A model generated the notes under the pieces. The model was not told the DNA's origin. It saw only the letters and a list, made by a program, of their open reading frames with translations, and made no database searches. Below are positions 9,018-18,271 of a stretch of 64,000 bases of DNA, one piece after another (position 1 is the stretch's first letter; each line of letters starts with the position of its first letter). The position numbers and the translations under genes were made by a program. The stretch covers positions 107,117 to 171,116 of the forward strand of contig JAAFJY010000015.1 of NCBI GenBank assembly GCA_013299105.1. Direction: 5' to 3'. The DNA is from Chitinophagales bacterium (GTDB taxonomy: Bacteria; Bacteroidota; Bacteroidia; Chitinophagales; Saprospiraceae).

Positions 9018-9227
9018 GTAAACCGAATTTTAGGAGTTAATAAAACACTAAGGCTATTTCTGTGGATATTTAGCCACAATTGGCTGAAAATAAACAAGAT
9101 ACAGCCAGTTTCTTTTACGTTTAAGGCAAGTCTAAATGTAAGCTATCTATCAATACAGCGCAAGGGGTATCAAGAAGTTAAGGATTTAGTGACATTTTTG
9201 TGACATTTTGTCCACTTAAAACTCCCG

Positions 9228-9980
9228 TCAAATAATCCGGGCGGGGCCAAAAGACGAGAAAAATACAAAGCCCTCGGCAAAATCATATCCCGCCTCACGG
9301 CCCCGAAAGGCGTCCATTTCTCCATGAAAATCGTGGTACATATCAAGGCCACCTTGGCTGGCGTGGGCCATGATGGATTTCACCTTGGTATCTTGGGTAG
9401 CGGTGATGTCCACATAGTCGGTGGGTTTGAAGCCCATGCTTTGGGCACCCGTGAGGACTTCGTAGAAAAACAGTTGGAATTTTTTAGGCATTTCCAAGTA
9501 AGCCTGTAAGGTCAACATGCTGGCTGCGCGGTGGTCGGCGTGCGAATCGAGGGGCCAATGGGTGAAAACAAGGTCGGGGTTTTCATACTCCAATACTTCA
9601 CGAAGGCGTTTGGCCCATTCATTGTTGATGACCGAATCGCCATCGATCTGGCCCATAAATACAGGTTTGGCTCCCAGGATGTCACAAGCTTCTAGGGCTT
9701 CTATCTTGCGGATTGCTGCGGCCTCGTCGTGGCCTTTACCACTGATACCAGCTTCGCCCGTGGTAAGATAAACGATGGTTACTTGATGACCCGCTTGGCT
9801 GAATTTGGCCAGGGTGCCTCCACAGCCTGTTTCAGGATCATCTGGATGACCACCAATGCAAACCACTTTCAGTTTTTCGGAGGATTGGGCTTGAGCCATA
9901 GTAGTTGCATTGGCTGGCATACTTAGACCTGTACCAGCTAACAAGGTGTTTTGCAAAAAAGTTCGGCGGTTTTGCGGCAT
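9228..9980 (-). CDS. Tat-exported PIG-L family deacetylase
   Basis: The 250-residue protein starts with a twin-arginine-like leader (RRTFLQ then a short hydrophobic stretch), suggesting folded export. The PIG-L zinc motif HPDDPE is at residues 45-50, with DSHADH (His147, His150) supplying the third ligand region. These enzymes remove N-acetyl groups from GlcNAc-type or mycothiol-like substrates. The end of the gene is followed by about 210 bp in which I see nothing. It lies 38 nt after the TrkA gene and may be read from the same transcript, but there is no functional link that I can name. Confidence 0.82.
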   Translation of the reverse strand: MPQNRRTFLQNTLLAGTGLSMPANATTMAQAQSSEKLKVVCIGGHPDDPETGCGGTLAKFSQAGHQVTIVYLTTGEAGISGKGHDEAAAIRKIEALEACDILGAKPVFMGQIDGDSVINNEWAKRLREVLEYENPDLVFTHWPLDSHADHRAASMLTLQAYLEMPKKFQLFFYEVLTGAQSMGFKPTDYVDITATQDTKVKSIMAHASQGGLDMYHDFHGEMDAFRGREAGYDFAEGFVFFSSFGPARII

Positions 9981-10018
9981 GATTCTCTCTTCGACCCTTC
10001 AACTTTTCAACCTTCAAT

Positions 10019-10729
10019 TTAATATCCGCCTTCACGCCCCACTTCGTAGGTATCGGCCAGTTTTTTGATTTCTGGGTTGGTGCCAAAAACAACCAGGATG
10101 TCGCCTTCTTCAAAATAAGTATCGGGTTTTACTACCCCTTCAGAAACGTAAATGACCTTGTTGACGCCCAAGAGGTTTTTCTTGATGCGTTTGCGCACGA
10201 TGGTCACAATGTTGAGGTTGAAATTTTTGCGTAGGTCAACGTCTTGCACAGTTTTGCCTACAAAGGAAGGCGGCAAGTGTAATTCTACTACGGAGTGGTT
10301 CTGGTCCAAATCAAAAGACTCGATGGCGGTCTTGAGGTTCAACTTTTTAGCCAGGCGCTCAGCGGCTTCCAATTCCGGGTGCAGAATTTCCTGGATGCCC
10401 ATCGCTTCGAGCACGGTTTCGTGCGTAGTGGAAAGCGAGCGACTGATGACACGCTTAACGCCCAAGGTTTTCAGGTTGGCGGTGGTCATGAGGGAAGGAC
10501 CCTCGTTTTCACCAATGGCCACTACGGCAACGTCGGTGTCTTTCAAAGGCAAATTGCGCAAGGCTACCATATTTGTACCATCCAAGGTAACGGCTTTGGT
10601 TACTTTGTCTTTGATCATTTCAACCCGATCTGGGTTTTTATCAATAGCAATGACCTCATGTCCCATTTCGGTCAGTTCAAAAGCCAAGGAAGCACCGAAA
10701 TTGCCGAGGCCAAAAATCAAAACTTTCAT
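10019..10729 (-). CDS. TrkA/KtrA-type K+ uptake regulatory subunit
   Basis: This 236-residue cytosolic RCK protein has a Rossmann nucleotide site (FGLGNFGASLA at residues 6-16, acidic residue at the end of strand 2 in AIDKNPD). A TrkA_C domain covers about residues 145-225. It gates the potassium channel-like subunit encoded immediately upstream (10823-12562), binding NAD(H)/ATP/ADP and possibly c-di-AMP. The length matches KtrA (about 220-240) and not the doubled E. coli TrkA. Confidence 0.9.
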   Translation of the reverse strand: MKVLIFGLGNFGASLAFELTEMGHEVIAIDKNPDRVEMIKDKVTKAVTLDGTNMVALRNLPLKDTDVAVVAIGENEGPSLMTTANLKTLGVKRVISRSLSTTHETVLEAMGIQEILHPELEAAERLAKKLNLKTAIESFDLDQNHSVVELHLPPSFVGKTVQDVDLRKNFNLNIVTIVRKRIKKNLLGVNKVIYVSEGVVKPDTYFEEGDILVVFGTNPEIKKLADTYEVGREGGY

Positions 10730-10822
10730 ATTGTAGCGGGTTTATGGGCGTAGTTAAGGACTGTCGGGAAATTCCGTAGCGTCAAACCACCCTTTTACCT
10801 GTTTTATTGTCCGAAATACGGG

Positions 10823-12562
10823 TCAGTTGATCAAAACCGACTCCTTGGGCAAGCGGTAATGCGAGCATTCTACATCCTTGACCAATCCGATCAAAATGGT
10901 GATCGCCCCCACTCGCCCCACAAACATAACAATTATGAGCAGTATTTTACTGAAATCACTCAATCCCATTGTAATTCCCAAGCTCAGGCCCACCGTTGAG
11001 TAGGCCGAAACACATTCAAAAAACACTGCGGTATGCGATAATTTTGGTTCAGCGTAGGCCATGATCGCAAAGGCGGTGCAAAAAACGGCCACTGATAAAA
11101 CGATGATGGCAAAAGCTCGGTTTACAGAATCTTGAGGTACTTCGCGGCCTGCGGCTTCAACCCTGGGTTTGTTGCGAACGATAGAAACAATGTTGAGAAC
11201 CGCCAATGCAAAGGTACTGGTTTTGATCCCCCCACCAGTTGAAGCGGGCGATGCACCGATCCACATCAATAAAATGGTCATAAAAATCGTGGGTGCACTT
11301 AAGGCAGCCATGTCCACATTGTTGAAGCCCGCAGTACGGGGCGTGACACTACCCAGGAAAGCCACAGTGAATTTGCCCAAAAGAGTAGGGTGGTCTTTCA
11401 TCACACCATTGTGCTCAAAAGCCCAAAAGAGAACCGTGCCCACCACCAACAAAATAGCGGTAGTATGGATGACAATACGGGTATTGAGAGTCGCAATGCG
11501 GGTAGAGTGCTCGAATTTTGGAAGGTGGAGAAAGTAATGCTCATAAAAGCCCCAAATGGTGTTTTTGATCAAGGTCAATAGGTTGAGGGTGATGGAAAAA
11601 CCCAGGCCTCCAAAAATAATTAGCACACAAACCATCAAGTGAATGGGATAGGCGAAACGCACTTCTTCTTGGTAGAGATTGTTGCTGAGGGTCGAAAAAC
11701 CCGCATTGCAAAAGGCGGAAATGGCATGGAAAATGCTGAAAAAAGCCCGATCAAAGAAAGTAGGGAAATGGGTTTGGGGGAGGTAAAAGTACATGAAAAC
11801 AGCTCCACAAGCCTCAACGAACAAACTGAGCAACACGATTTTTAAAGCCAGTTCAAACAAGCCGCCAAATTTCTCGGAACTCAAAAAGTCGCGGATAAAC
11901 AAGCCTTCAACGTAGGAAGACTTGCCCTTGAAGAAAAAGGCAAAAAATGCGGTCAAAGTCAACATGCCCAGTCCGCCGAGTTGGATACAAATTAGGATTA
12001 CTGTTTTGCCAAAAGTGGTAAACGCAGTTTGGGTATCCACGACCGAAAGCCCAGTAACACTCACTGCACTCGTAATGGTAAACAAGGCATTGATGAAACT
12101 GATGCCATGGGTCGTGGCATTGGGCAATTTTAGCAAGAGCACCCCCATGACGATGACAACCATGAAACTACCAGTAAATATTAAAGCCGGGGAAAAAGAC
12201 TTGCGGTACAAGACATTGGTAATCGCTGTCAACCCATACAAAACCAAGAGCAAAACATTGGCTAAAAACATGCCCTCGTGTTCTAAAATGGCATTGGTCA
12301 AGGGGGTGCCTATGATCCAATCTACCATGATGACCACGGTGGTACTCAAAGGTAGGAAGATTCTAATGGCGTAAAAAAGATTGAAAGGTATGTCGTGGTT
12401 GAGCAAACGATAAGTCTCCAGTAAAGCAAAAGCAAGCGTTACGCTGAAGTAAATGTATTCAATTACCCGCTGCGCTTCTTTAGTTTGGTTGAAGCCGTAA
12501 TCATACAGTACTGCCGCAAGGGCAATGAGTGTAAGGAATTGAATAATTCTTTTGATCCTCAC
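10823..12562 (-). CDS. TrkH/KtrB-type K+ uptake transmembrane subunit
   Basis: The 579-residue membrane protein has the four P-loop filter segments of the superfamily: TSAVSVTGLSV, ISAFCNAGFSTL, GSVTPRTAGFNNV and VSAYSTVGLSLG. It is longer than typical KtrB (about 450) because of several extra N-terminal helices, a form common in Bacteroidota. It forms a K+ uptake system with the TrkA-type subunit 93 nt downstream. A candidate promoter is at 12608-12638. Confidence 0.92.
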   Translation of the reverse strand: MRIKRIIQFLTLIALAAVLYDYGFNQTKEAQRVIEYIYFSVTLAFALLETYRLLNHDIPFNLFYAIRIFLPLSTTVVIMVDWIIGTPLTNAILEHEGMFLANVLLLVLYGLTAITNVLYRKSFSPALIFTGSFMVVIVMGVLLLKLPNATTHGISFINALFTITSAVSVTGLSVVDTQTAFTTFGKTVILICIQLGGLGMLTLTAFFAFFFKGKSSYVEGLFIRDFLSSEKFGGLFELALKIVLLSLFVEACGAVFMYFYLPQTHFPTFFDRAFFSIFHAISAFCNAGFSTLSNNLYQEEVRFAYPIHLMVCVLIIFGGLGFSITLNLLTLIKNTIWGFYEHYFLHLPKFEHSTRIATLNTRIVIHTTAILLVVGTVLFWAFEHNGVMKDHPTLLGKFTVAFLGSVTPRTAGFNNVDMAALSAPTIFMTILLMWIGASPASTGGGIKTSTFALAVLNIVSIVRNKPRVEAAGREVPQDSVNRAFAIIVLSVAVFCTAFAIMAYAEPKLSHTAVFFECVSAYSTVGLSLGITMGLSDFSKILLIIVMFVGRVGAITILIGLVKDVECSHYRLPKESVLIN

Positions 12563-12607
12563 AGGAGCTAGTTTGAGTGCATAGCTAGTTCATGGAACTA
12601 TAATCGG

Positions 12608-12638
12608 TAAAGGTAGTAATCAATATGAAATGTCCAAA
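12608..12638 (-). promoter_or_regulatory. Candidate promoter of the K+ uptake operon
   Basis: On the minus strand TTTG (12635-12638), a 19-nt spacer and TACCTTTA (12608-12615) match the Bacteroidota -33/-7 pattern with one mismatch. It lies 46 nt upstream of the TrkH-type start. Confidence 0.5.
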
Positions 12639-12676
12639 AAAATGTTGAGGGGTTCCTCCAAAGCGCCAATCAAAAC

Positions 12677-12716
12677 AAAAAAGGCACCAATGAATCAAAG
12701 TCGATTAATTGGTGCC
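12677..12716 (-). terminator. Rho-independent terminator after the 91-residue lipoprotein gene
   Basis: Arms GGCACCAAT (12683-12691) and ATTGGTGCC (12708-12716) form a 9-bp stem. Read on the minus strand, it is followed by TTTTTT (12677-12682). Confidence 0.75.
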
Positions 12717-12741
12717 CTTACATTTCATGATTGACCTGAAC

Positions 12742-13017
12742 TTACTTACAGGTAAAATCCTTGAGGCTTTCCTGGTATTGCTTGCGCTCATCAGCGGTCA
12801 GGCCACCACAATTGTTCACCAAAACGGTCAGCGATTTTTTTACGGCTTCGCATTTGGTGGCGTTGTCGAGGTCATTGGTCCAGGCTAAAAGAGCGTCTTG
12901 GTAGATCTTGACTTCTGCTTCGCAGCGGTTGGTGTTGACTGGATCGTCTTTTTTGCAAGCAGTTTGAGCGAACAGTGCTGCTGCTAACAACACCGTGAGT
13001 AGGAAGTTCTTTTTCAT
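12742..13017 (-). CDS. Small cysteine-containing lipoprotein, function unknown
   Basis: The 91-residue protein starts at 13017 with a signal (KKNFLLTVLLAAALFAQTAC) and lipobox Cys followed by KKDDP, typical of Bacteroidota surface-exported lipoproteins. The mature part is helical, with four Cys (in RCEAE, KCEAV, NNCGG and the last-but-one residue) that could make two disulfides. I do not recognise the family. It has its own promoter (13060-13090) and terminator, so it is monocistronic. Confidence 0.65.
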   Translation of the reverse strand: MKKNFLLTVLLAAALFAQTACKKDDPVNTNRCEAEVKIYQDALLAWTNDLDNATKCEAVKKSLTVLVNNCGGLTADERKQYQESLKDFTCK

Positions 13018-13059
13018 AGTAAAGAATTGGTTTTCAGGAAGAAAAAAATCGGTTTTCAC

Positions 13060-13090
13060 CAAAAATACTCCCTAAACCAACGCCCGTCAA
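13060..13090 (-). promoter_or_regulatory. Candidate promoter of the small lipoprotein gene
   Basis: On the minus strand TTG (13088-13090), a 20-nt spacer and TATTTTTG (13060-13067) fit the TAnnTTTG consensus exactly, 43 nt upstream of the ATG. Confidence 0.6.
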
Positions 13091-13159
13091 GGTCAGGTAT
13101 TTTTTCTAACATAAAATTTAACAAATGTCAACTGCTGCAAGGAGAACGAAACTATGGGC

Positions 13160-13312
13160 TAGCAACGCGAGAATTTTTTGTCGAAACCAGAATTTCTGTC
13201 TGAACTAGAATTTTTGTCGAAACCGGAATTTGCAGGATTACAGAATTCCAGAATTACTTGCGTGATGTGACCAAAACAAGAATTTTAATGAATTGGCCCG
13301 CTTCGCGGTCAA
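13160..13312. repeat. Dispersed repeat family B, full copy with 18-bp tandem units
   Basis: Three head-to-tail units of about 18-20 bp, AGAATTTTTTGTCGAAACC and variants, are followed by GAATTCCAGAATTACTTGCG and a small GC hairpin (CCCGCTTCGCGG). The second half recurs in inverted orientation at 26151-26258. No gene is present. Confidence 0.6.
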
Positions 13313-13351
13313 GATAATCAAGGTTCGAATGGGTAGAAATTTTACCAAGAA

Positions 13352-13376
13352 CTAGAGACGGTTGTTTTGTCTCTAG
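13352..13376. terminator. Hairpin after the BNR/T9SS gene
   Basis: CTAGAGAC (13352-13359) pairs with GTCTCTAG (13369-13376) around a 9-nt loop, directly downstream of the minus-strand stop at 13381. There is no clear T-tract, so terminator function is tentative. Confidence 0.4.
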
Positions 13377-13380
13377 AGAA

Positions 13381-15927
13381 CTACTGCTTAATCAACCAAA
13401 CTTGCTCAAAATGCAGCCCATCTCCCAAGCGCAGCAGGTATTGACCCGGGATCAAGTCCTGCAAATTCCAGCTATCTTGGGTGCCACTTACCTTGACTTC
13501 GCGTAGTTTTTGCCCAAAAAGATTGAACAAACTCAAGTTTAATGCTTGGCTCGATGCAGTTTTATACCACTGGATTTGCAGCACATCCACTACTGGATTG
13601 GGGAAAGTTTTTAAGTGGAAGCTGGTTTTATTGGGGTTTTTCAGTGCAGTAGTGCCTCCTTGCAGCAAAGTGCTCAGAGGGTACGAAAAAATAGATTTTC
13701 CGTAAGTACCCGCCACCAATTCACGGCGAGTTTCGTTCCAGGCCAGGGAATACACGGCAATCAATGGCATGTCGGCCCCTAGGCGGTACCAGTTTTCGCC
13801 TGCATCACGGGTACCATACACTCCTGCATCGGTGGCTACAAACAAGTATTTTTCCTCGTAACCAGGCAAAATGAACAGGTCATTGATGGCCAAATTGGGC
13901 AAATTACCTGCGCAGGATTTCCAGGTACGGCCCAAATCTGCACTGCGGTGCAGGTGCGGACGGTTGTCATTGTCTTTGTACCCAGAGTGGGTCACGTACA
14001 AAGTGTTGGGGAAGTTAGGGCTGAATTTTACCGCTGTAACATATCGATCGGGGAGTGTTTCATCCACCCGATTCCAGGATTGACCCTGGTTTTGACTGAA
14101 CCAAACATTGCCATCCGAGGTGCCCGCTGCCAGGTAACTGGAAGTAAAACGCGATTCGCTCAATACAGAAACGGTGTGAAAATTCCGCCCAAAAATTACG
14201 CCATCGGTCAAATCAGGGCTGATCGCTTTCCAATTGACTTGCTCTCCAGTGGTGTTTTGGTAAACCCTTTGAGTGCCAGTATACAGAGTGCTTGGATTGT
14301 GTTGGCTGATGATCAAAGGTGCATCCCAATTGACCCGGTCCTCGCGGTCGATGCCCTGGGTGGCCCCCCGAAAACTGAGGCCACCATTGGTACTTACTCC
14401 GATGTAGCCATTTTGCATTAGGGCCCAGACCACGTTGGGGTTGCTGGGATTGAAGCGCATTTGGAAGCCATCGCCGCCAAACATTTCTTGCCAGCGGGTG
14501 TTCAGACCATCACCAAAAACCGTTCCATTGTCCTGTGCACCTCCATAATAGCGTTGGGGTTGGTGAGGGTTGTATTCAATGCGGTAAAATTGGGTGGTGG
14601 GAATATCTTCAATGTCTTCCCAGGCTTCGCCCCTGGTATTGCCGCGATAAGCTCCACCATCAGTACCCAAGAAGGTCTCGCCGCTGGGCCCAAAAACCAT
14701 TGCGTGTTTGTCGGCATGAACATTGGGGAAATCAACTACCCGCCAAGTACGGCCATTGTCACTGCTGCGCCAAAGACTGACGCTGAGGATGAAAAGCTCC
14801 TGGAAATTATTGGGATTGACGGCAATTTTGCCAAAATACCAACCCAAGCCCTGCATCACTGAGGGCGGCAGGTCGCTGGTGTCCCAATCAATTAGTTTTT
14901 GCCAGGTTCGGCCTTGGTCGGCGCTGCGGTAAATATTGTCGAGCTGGGAATTAGCATTCACTACAAGCGCAAAAATGAGGTTAGGATCACCTTTGAAAGT
15001 AGTGAGCCCAATGCGGCCCACATTTACACCACTGGGCAAACCACCGCCCAAGCGTTCCCAAGTTTGTCCGGCATTGGTGCTTTTGTAAATGCCACACGCG
15101 GCTCCATTAAAAATCGTTTCGCGGTTGTTGCGGATCCTGGTCCAAGCCGAGGCGTAAAGTATTTTATTATCGCTGGGGTCCATCACAATGTCGATGACCC
15201 CGGTTTGTTTGTTTACGAACAGGGATTGCCGCCAGGTTTTGCCACCATCCACACTTTTATAAAGGCCCCGGTCATCATTGCGCTCGAAAGGTAAGCCCAT
15301 CGTGGTAGCGTAAATGACTTTGCTGTCTTGCGGGTCGATGAGGATTTTAGCTACGATTCGGGTTTCTTGCAAGCCGATGTTTTCCCAAGTTTGGCCGCCA
15401 TTCATTGAGCGGTAAATGCCATCGCCAAGGAATGGATAGCCTGTGATATTGGCGTCGCCCGTACCTATGTAAACGATGTCGGTATTTTTTGGATCGAGGG
15501 TGATGGCACTGATGGCGAGGTAAGGTTTATCGTCGAAAATGGGTGTCCAAGTGCGGCCTCCATTGGTGGTTTTGTACAATCCACCGGAGGAGAACCCTGC
15601 GTAAATAACATTGCTATTGTTGGGATGTACAGCCATTGCATTGATGCGGGCCCCAATATTACCCGGTCCCCTTAATACCCACGGCTCATTGAAGCCAGTT
15701 GGACTGTTGCGGAGATTTTGGTCGGCTCTGGCTTGGTCCAAGGCCAGGCGCATTGCATTCTCGCCAATGCCCGTCTCAGGATAAGCCCTTTGCAGGAAAA
15801 AATGATCAGCGGGGGCGTGTTTGCGTGAAATCGCTCCGGGCTCGGTCCGATCAGGGGGCTGAACCGAGTTAGATTTGTTACAAGCAAAAAGCGCTGAGAC
15901 CAGCGCAAGCAACACTAAGGTACGCAT
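13381..15927 (-). CDS. BNR/sortilin-repeat protein with T9SS type A sorting domain
   Basis: This 848-residue exported protein starts with a lipobox-like leader (LVLLALVSALFAC, Cys16). It continues with many beta-propeller repeats carrying SxDxGxTW Asp-boxes (TTNGGRTWTP, SVDGGKTW, SSDNGRTW and others), the VPS10/sortilin or exo-xyloglucanase type of fold. The last about 75 residues (FPNPVVDVLQIQW to the end) are a typical C-terminal type IX secretion sorting domain, so it is expected at the surface or outside the cell. Catalytic acids of GH74-like enzymes cannot be assigned, so substrate and activity are open. Having both a lipobox and a T9SS tail is unusual. Confidence 0.82.
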   Translation of the reverse strand: MRTLVLLALVSALFACNKSNSVQPPDRTEPGAISRKHAPADHFFLQRAYPETGIGENAMRLALDQARADQNLRNSPTGFNEPWVLRGPGNIGARINAMAVHPNNSNVIYAGFSSGGLYKTTNGGRTWTPIFDDKPYLAISAITLDPKNTDIVYIGTGDANITGYPFLGDGIYRSMNGGQTWENIGLQETRIVAKILIDPQDSKVIYATTMGLPFERNDDRGLYKSVDGGKTWRQSLFVNKQTGVIDIVMDPSDNKILYASAWTRIRNNRETIFNGAACGIYKSTNAGQTWERLGGGLPSGVNVGRIGLTTFKGDPNLIFALVVNANSQLDNIYRSADQGRTWQKLIDWDTSDLPPSVMQGLGWYFGKIAVNPNNFQELFILSVSLWRSSDNGRTWRVVDFPNVHADKHAMVFGPSGETFLGTDGGAYRGNTRGEAWEDIEDIPTTQFYRIEYNPHQPQRYYGGAQDNGTVFGDGLNTRWQEMFGGDGFQMRFNPSNPNVVWALMQNGYIGVSTNGGLSFRGATQGIDREDRVNWDAPLIISQHNPSTLYTGTQRVYQNTTGEQVNWKAISPDLTDGVIFGRNFHTVSVLSESRFTSSYLAAGTSDGNVWFSQNQGQSWNRVDETLPDRYVTAVKFSPNFPNTLYVTHSGYKDNDNRPHLHRSADLGRTWKSCAGNLPNLAINDLFILPGYEEKYLFVATDAGVYGTRDAGENWYRLGADMPLIAVYSLAWNETRRELVAGTYGKSIFSYPLSTLLQGGTTALKNPNKTSFHLKTFPNPVVDVLQIQWYKTASSQALNLSLFNLFGQKLREVKVSGTQDSWNLQDLIPGQYLLRLGDGLHFEQVWLIKQ

Positions 15928-15980
15928 GTAGGTGAAAATTGGGCAATGGGCAATGCAGCAATTGGGCTGTGGCTAACAAC

Positions 15981-16523
15981 TTATTTGATGTACTGCTGAA
16001 ACAAATCTTTGAGACCTTGGGCATCTTCCGGTTTCATGCGCCCTCCGAGGATGAGGCGTACTTCGCGGCGACGGGGAGCGCTTTCGTATCGCTGTTGTTC
16101 TATTTCATTGAGGGGTAAAACGGGAGGAACGGTGGTGGGTTTGCCATTGGCGTCATCTAAACCTACGAAAGTATAGTAAGCATGGTTGCAACGACGCGCA
16201 TTTTGGCCCTTGATATCGGCAGCAAAAACCTCGACATACACTTCTACCGAGCTGGTAAAGGCGCGGGTGACGCTGGCTTCGAGGGTCACGATTTCGCCCA
16301 TGCGAATGGGGGCTTGGAACGATACGTGGTCGACCGAGGCCGTCACCACATGGGTTTCACAGTGTTTGCCGGCACAAATGGCGCTTACAATGTCCATCCA
16401 ACGCAGCAGGTTGCCGCCCATTAGGTTACCCATTGGGTTGGTGTCGTTGGGCATCACCATTTCGGTCATCACCGAGGCAGACTCGCTTACTCTTTTTGCT
16501 TGCATTGGTTTTTCTTGGCTCAT
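15981..16523 (-). CDS. Acyl-CoA thioesterase, hotdog fold (YciA/ACOT type)
   Basis: The 180-residue protein matches single-domain acyl-CoA hydrolases, with the segment MPNDTNPMGNLMGGNLLRWMD (Asn-Pro-x-Gly loop and acidic residue) and a second strand region VDHVSFQAPIRMGEIV. It hydrolyses acyl-CoAs in the cytoplasm; chain-length preference is unknown. Its ATG overlaps the stop of the 131-residue gene upstream (ATGA), forming a lipB-hypothetical-thioesterase unit around acyl/lipoyl metabolism. Confidence 0.85.
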   Translation of the reverse strand: MSQEKPMQAKRVSESASVMTEMVMPNDTNPMGNLMGGNLLRWMDIVSAICAGKHCETHVVTASVDHVSFQAPIRMGEIVTLEASVTRAFTSSVEVYVEVFAADIKGQNARRCNHAYYTFVGLDDANGKPTTVPPVLPLNEIEQQRYESAPRRREVRLILGGRMKPEDAQGLKDLFQQYIK

Positions 16524-16915
16524 CGAATCATCACTCCTTTTTTCTGGAGGTAAGGTACGGTGGTTAGGTTATCGGTGGTGATGCTGTCGCTGACAAAAAC
16601 ATACTTTTTGTCGTACATCAGTTGGTTGTGGACGAAACTGACCCAGTATTCATTGGCGAGGGCAAAAAGTTTGGACTCGATGGGCTCTACTTTTACCGCT
16701 GTTTCGGGGCCGATGCTTTCAAAAAAATACCGGAGGGTGGTAGTTTTCAAAGTTTCGCCATTGATTTCGCCATAGCCAGTGGAATTGACCAACACGAATG
16801 TGATTGGTTCTTTTTTGAGGTTGATCAAGAAAACGTCCCAAATCTCCGGGTCTTCACCAGGTAATATGGCGATGGCCATTTCTTCAACTTTTGGAATAAG
16901 GATGTCTTCTTTCAT
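16520..16915 (-). CDS. Conserved-looking cytoplasmic protein of unknown function
   Basis: The 131-residue soluble protein has no signal and no motif that I recognise. Notable segments are IWDVFLINLKKEPI, VNSTGYGEINGE and a C-terminal SITTDNLTTVPYLQKKGVMIR. It overlaps both neighbours by ATGA junctions (lipB stop and thioesterase start), so it is co-translated with them. Its even composition and tight packing argue that it is real. Confidence 0.7.
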   Translation of the reverse strand: MKEDILIPKVEEMAIAILPGEDPEIWDVFLINLKKEPITFVLVNSTGYGEINGETLKTTTLRYFFESIGPETAVKVEPIESKLFALANEYWVSFVHNQLMYDKKYVFVSDSITTDNLTTVPYLQKKGVMIR

Positions 16916-17655
16916 GCCGTGGGTTGGGTTGCCATAATGAATTCTAAACCAAATAGTTGGGCGTAATGGGACTTCAATTTGCTTTTCACCTCGTTGAGGT
17001 CACAAGCTTGCCCCAGTTCTTTAGAGAGCGAAGTTACTGTTTTGTCATCTTCGTCGATGCCACAGGGCACAATGTAGTCAAAATGACCCAGGTCCGTATT
17101 GACGTTGAAAGCAAAACCATGCAGTGAAACCCAGCGGCTCAAATGCACCCCGATGGCACAGATTTTGCGATAAGGCAAGTCGCTATCGGGTTCCAGCCAT
17201 ACACCCGTGTATTTCTCCAAACGAATGCCTCTTAAGCCATACTCTGCGATAGTGCGGATCACCGCTTCTTCCAGGTAGCGCACATATTTATGCACATCGG
17301 TAAAAAAGCGCTCCAGGTCAAAAATGGGATACCCCACAATCTGTCCGGGGCCATGATAGGTGATGTCGCCCCCCCGGTTGATTCTGAAAAACTCAAAACC
17401 CAGTGCTTCCAATTCCGCTTCTGGCAGGAGCAAATGATCGGCACTGCCGCTTTTGCCCAGGGTAAAAACGGGGTTGTGCTCGCAAAAAAGGAGTTGGTGC
17501 GGCGATTGGGTTTGGGGTAGTTGGGTGTCACCGCTGCCATGCGCAGCCCGCAAAGCCGTTTTTTCATCAATCAAAGCCCGGTGCAGTGAACTCTGGTAGT
17601 CCCACGCTTCGCGGTAGGCGATGCGGCCAAGGTCCTGAAAAATGACTTGCTGCAT
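16912..17655 (-). CDS. lipB: Octanoyl-[acyl-carrier-protein]:protein octanoyltransferase
   Basis: LipB moves octanoyl groups from ACP to lipoyl domains, the first step of lipoate synthesis. The 247-residue protein shows FTLGKSG, the strand RGGDITYHGPGQIVGYPI with the conserved Lys/His region, KICAIGVHLSRWVSLHGFAFNV, and the active-site IVPCGI containing the catalytic Cys. The start at 17655 fits the family; an upstream in-frame codon only adds a basic tail. It is first in an ATGA-overlapping operon with the 131-residue protein and the thioesterase. Confidence 0.93.
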   Translation of the reverse strand: MQQVIFQDLGRIAYREAWDYQSSLHRALIDEKTALRAAHGSGDTQLPQTQSPHQLLFCEHNPVFTLGKSGSADHLLLPEAELEALGFEFFRINRGGDITYHGPGQIVGYPIFDLERFFTDVHKYVRYLEEAVIRTIAEYGLRGIRLEKYTGVWLEPDSDLPYRKICAIGVHLSRWVSLHGFAFNVNTDLGHFDYIVPCGIDEDDKTVTSLSKELGQACDLNEVKSKLKSHYAQLFGLEFIMATQPTA

Positions 17656-18271
17656 GAGCGAGTTTGATTTTTTTGATTTAGGAGGCAAAGATACGATAAA
17701 TAGTGGAATTTGTAACCATTCATTCGGCCCACATTTTGGACTCTAAAGTCTACTTTTCTGTAATCCTTCGCCTAACCTTGGGGAATTAGCATCATCTGCG
17801 GGAAGCTCAAGTGCGAACCAATGCATCGACCGTCTTGGTTTTATGTTGGATAAAGCTGCTTAATATTTTCGTATAAGTAAAAACACCTGCCTTTTTTTGT
17901 AAAAACACCTAAAATGAAAAACAAGTAAATCTACTCTTTTTTTCTGGGTAGGCTACACCGAATTTTGCAAGCATAACCAAAGCATCAAATGCTGAATTCC
18001 ATTCAAGTTCGGTAGGTATATTGTCTCGATAAGTCCTTGCTTGGTGGTTAATTAATCCCCTGTTTCCCTTGCTTGCATTTTGAAAAGAAGGCAAGAAGCA
18101 AATCAAAACTTGCCCCAATAAATCTTACCGAGCACTAAACCAAATCCGAGTGGGTGTAGAATTCATGAGGAGAGGATTGAAAGCATTCGTTTTGCAAATA
18201 ATTAAAAATTGCAAAGCGAGTTAGAACTATAAGCTTCATAGAACTCTATTTATAATACAAACCGATCTACC
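17656..18271. other. 616-bp intergenic region between lipB and the 1302-residue gene
   Basis: No gene is supported. A minus-strand frame at 17909-18118 (69 codons) contains a protein-like stretch (TELEWNSAFDALVMLAKFGV) but is closed by stops on both sides and has no recognisable start region, so at most it is a relic. The last 100 bases before the ATG at 18272 are AT-rich and presumably carry the promoter, but I see no clean TAnnTTTG box. Confidence 0.4.
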
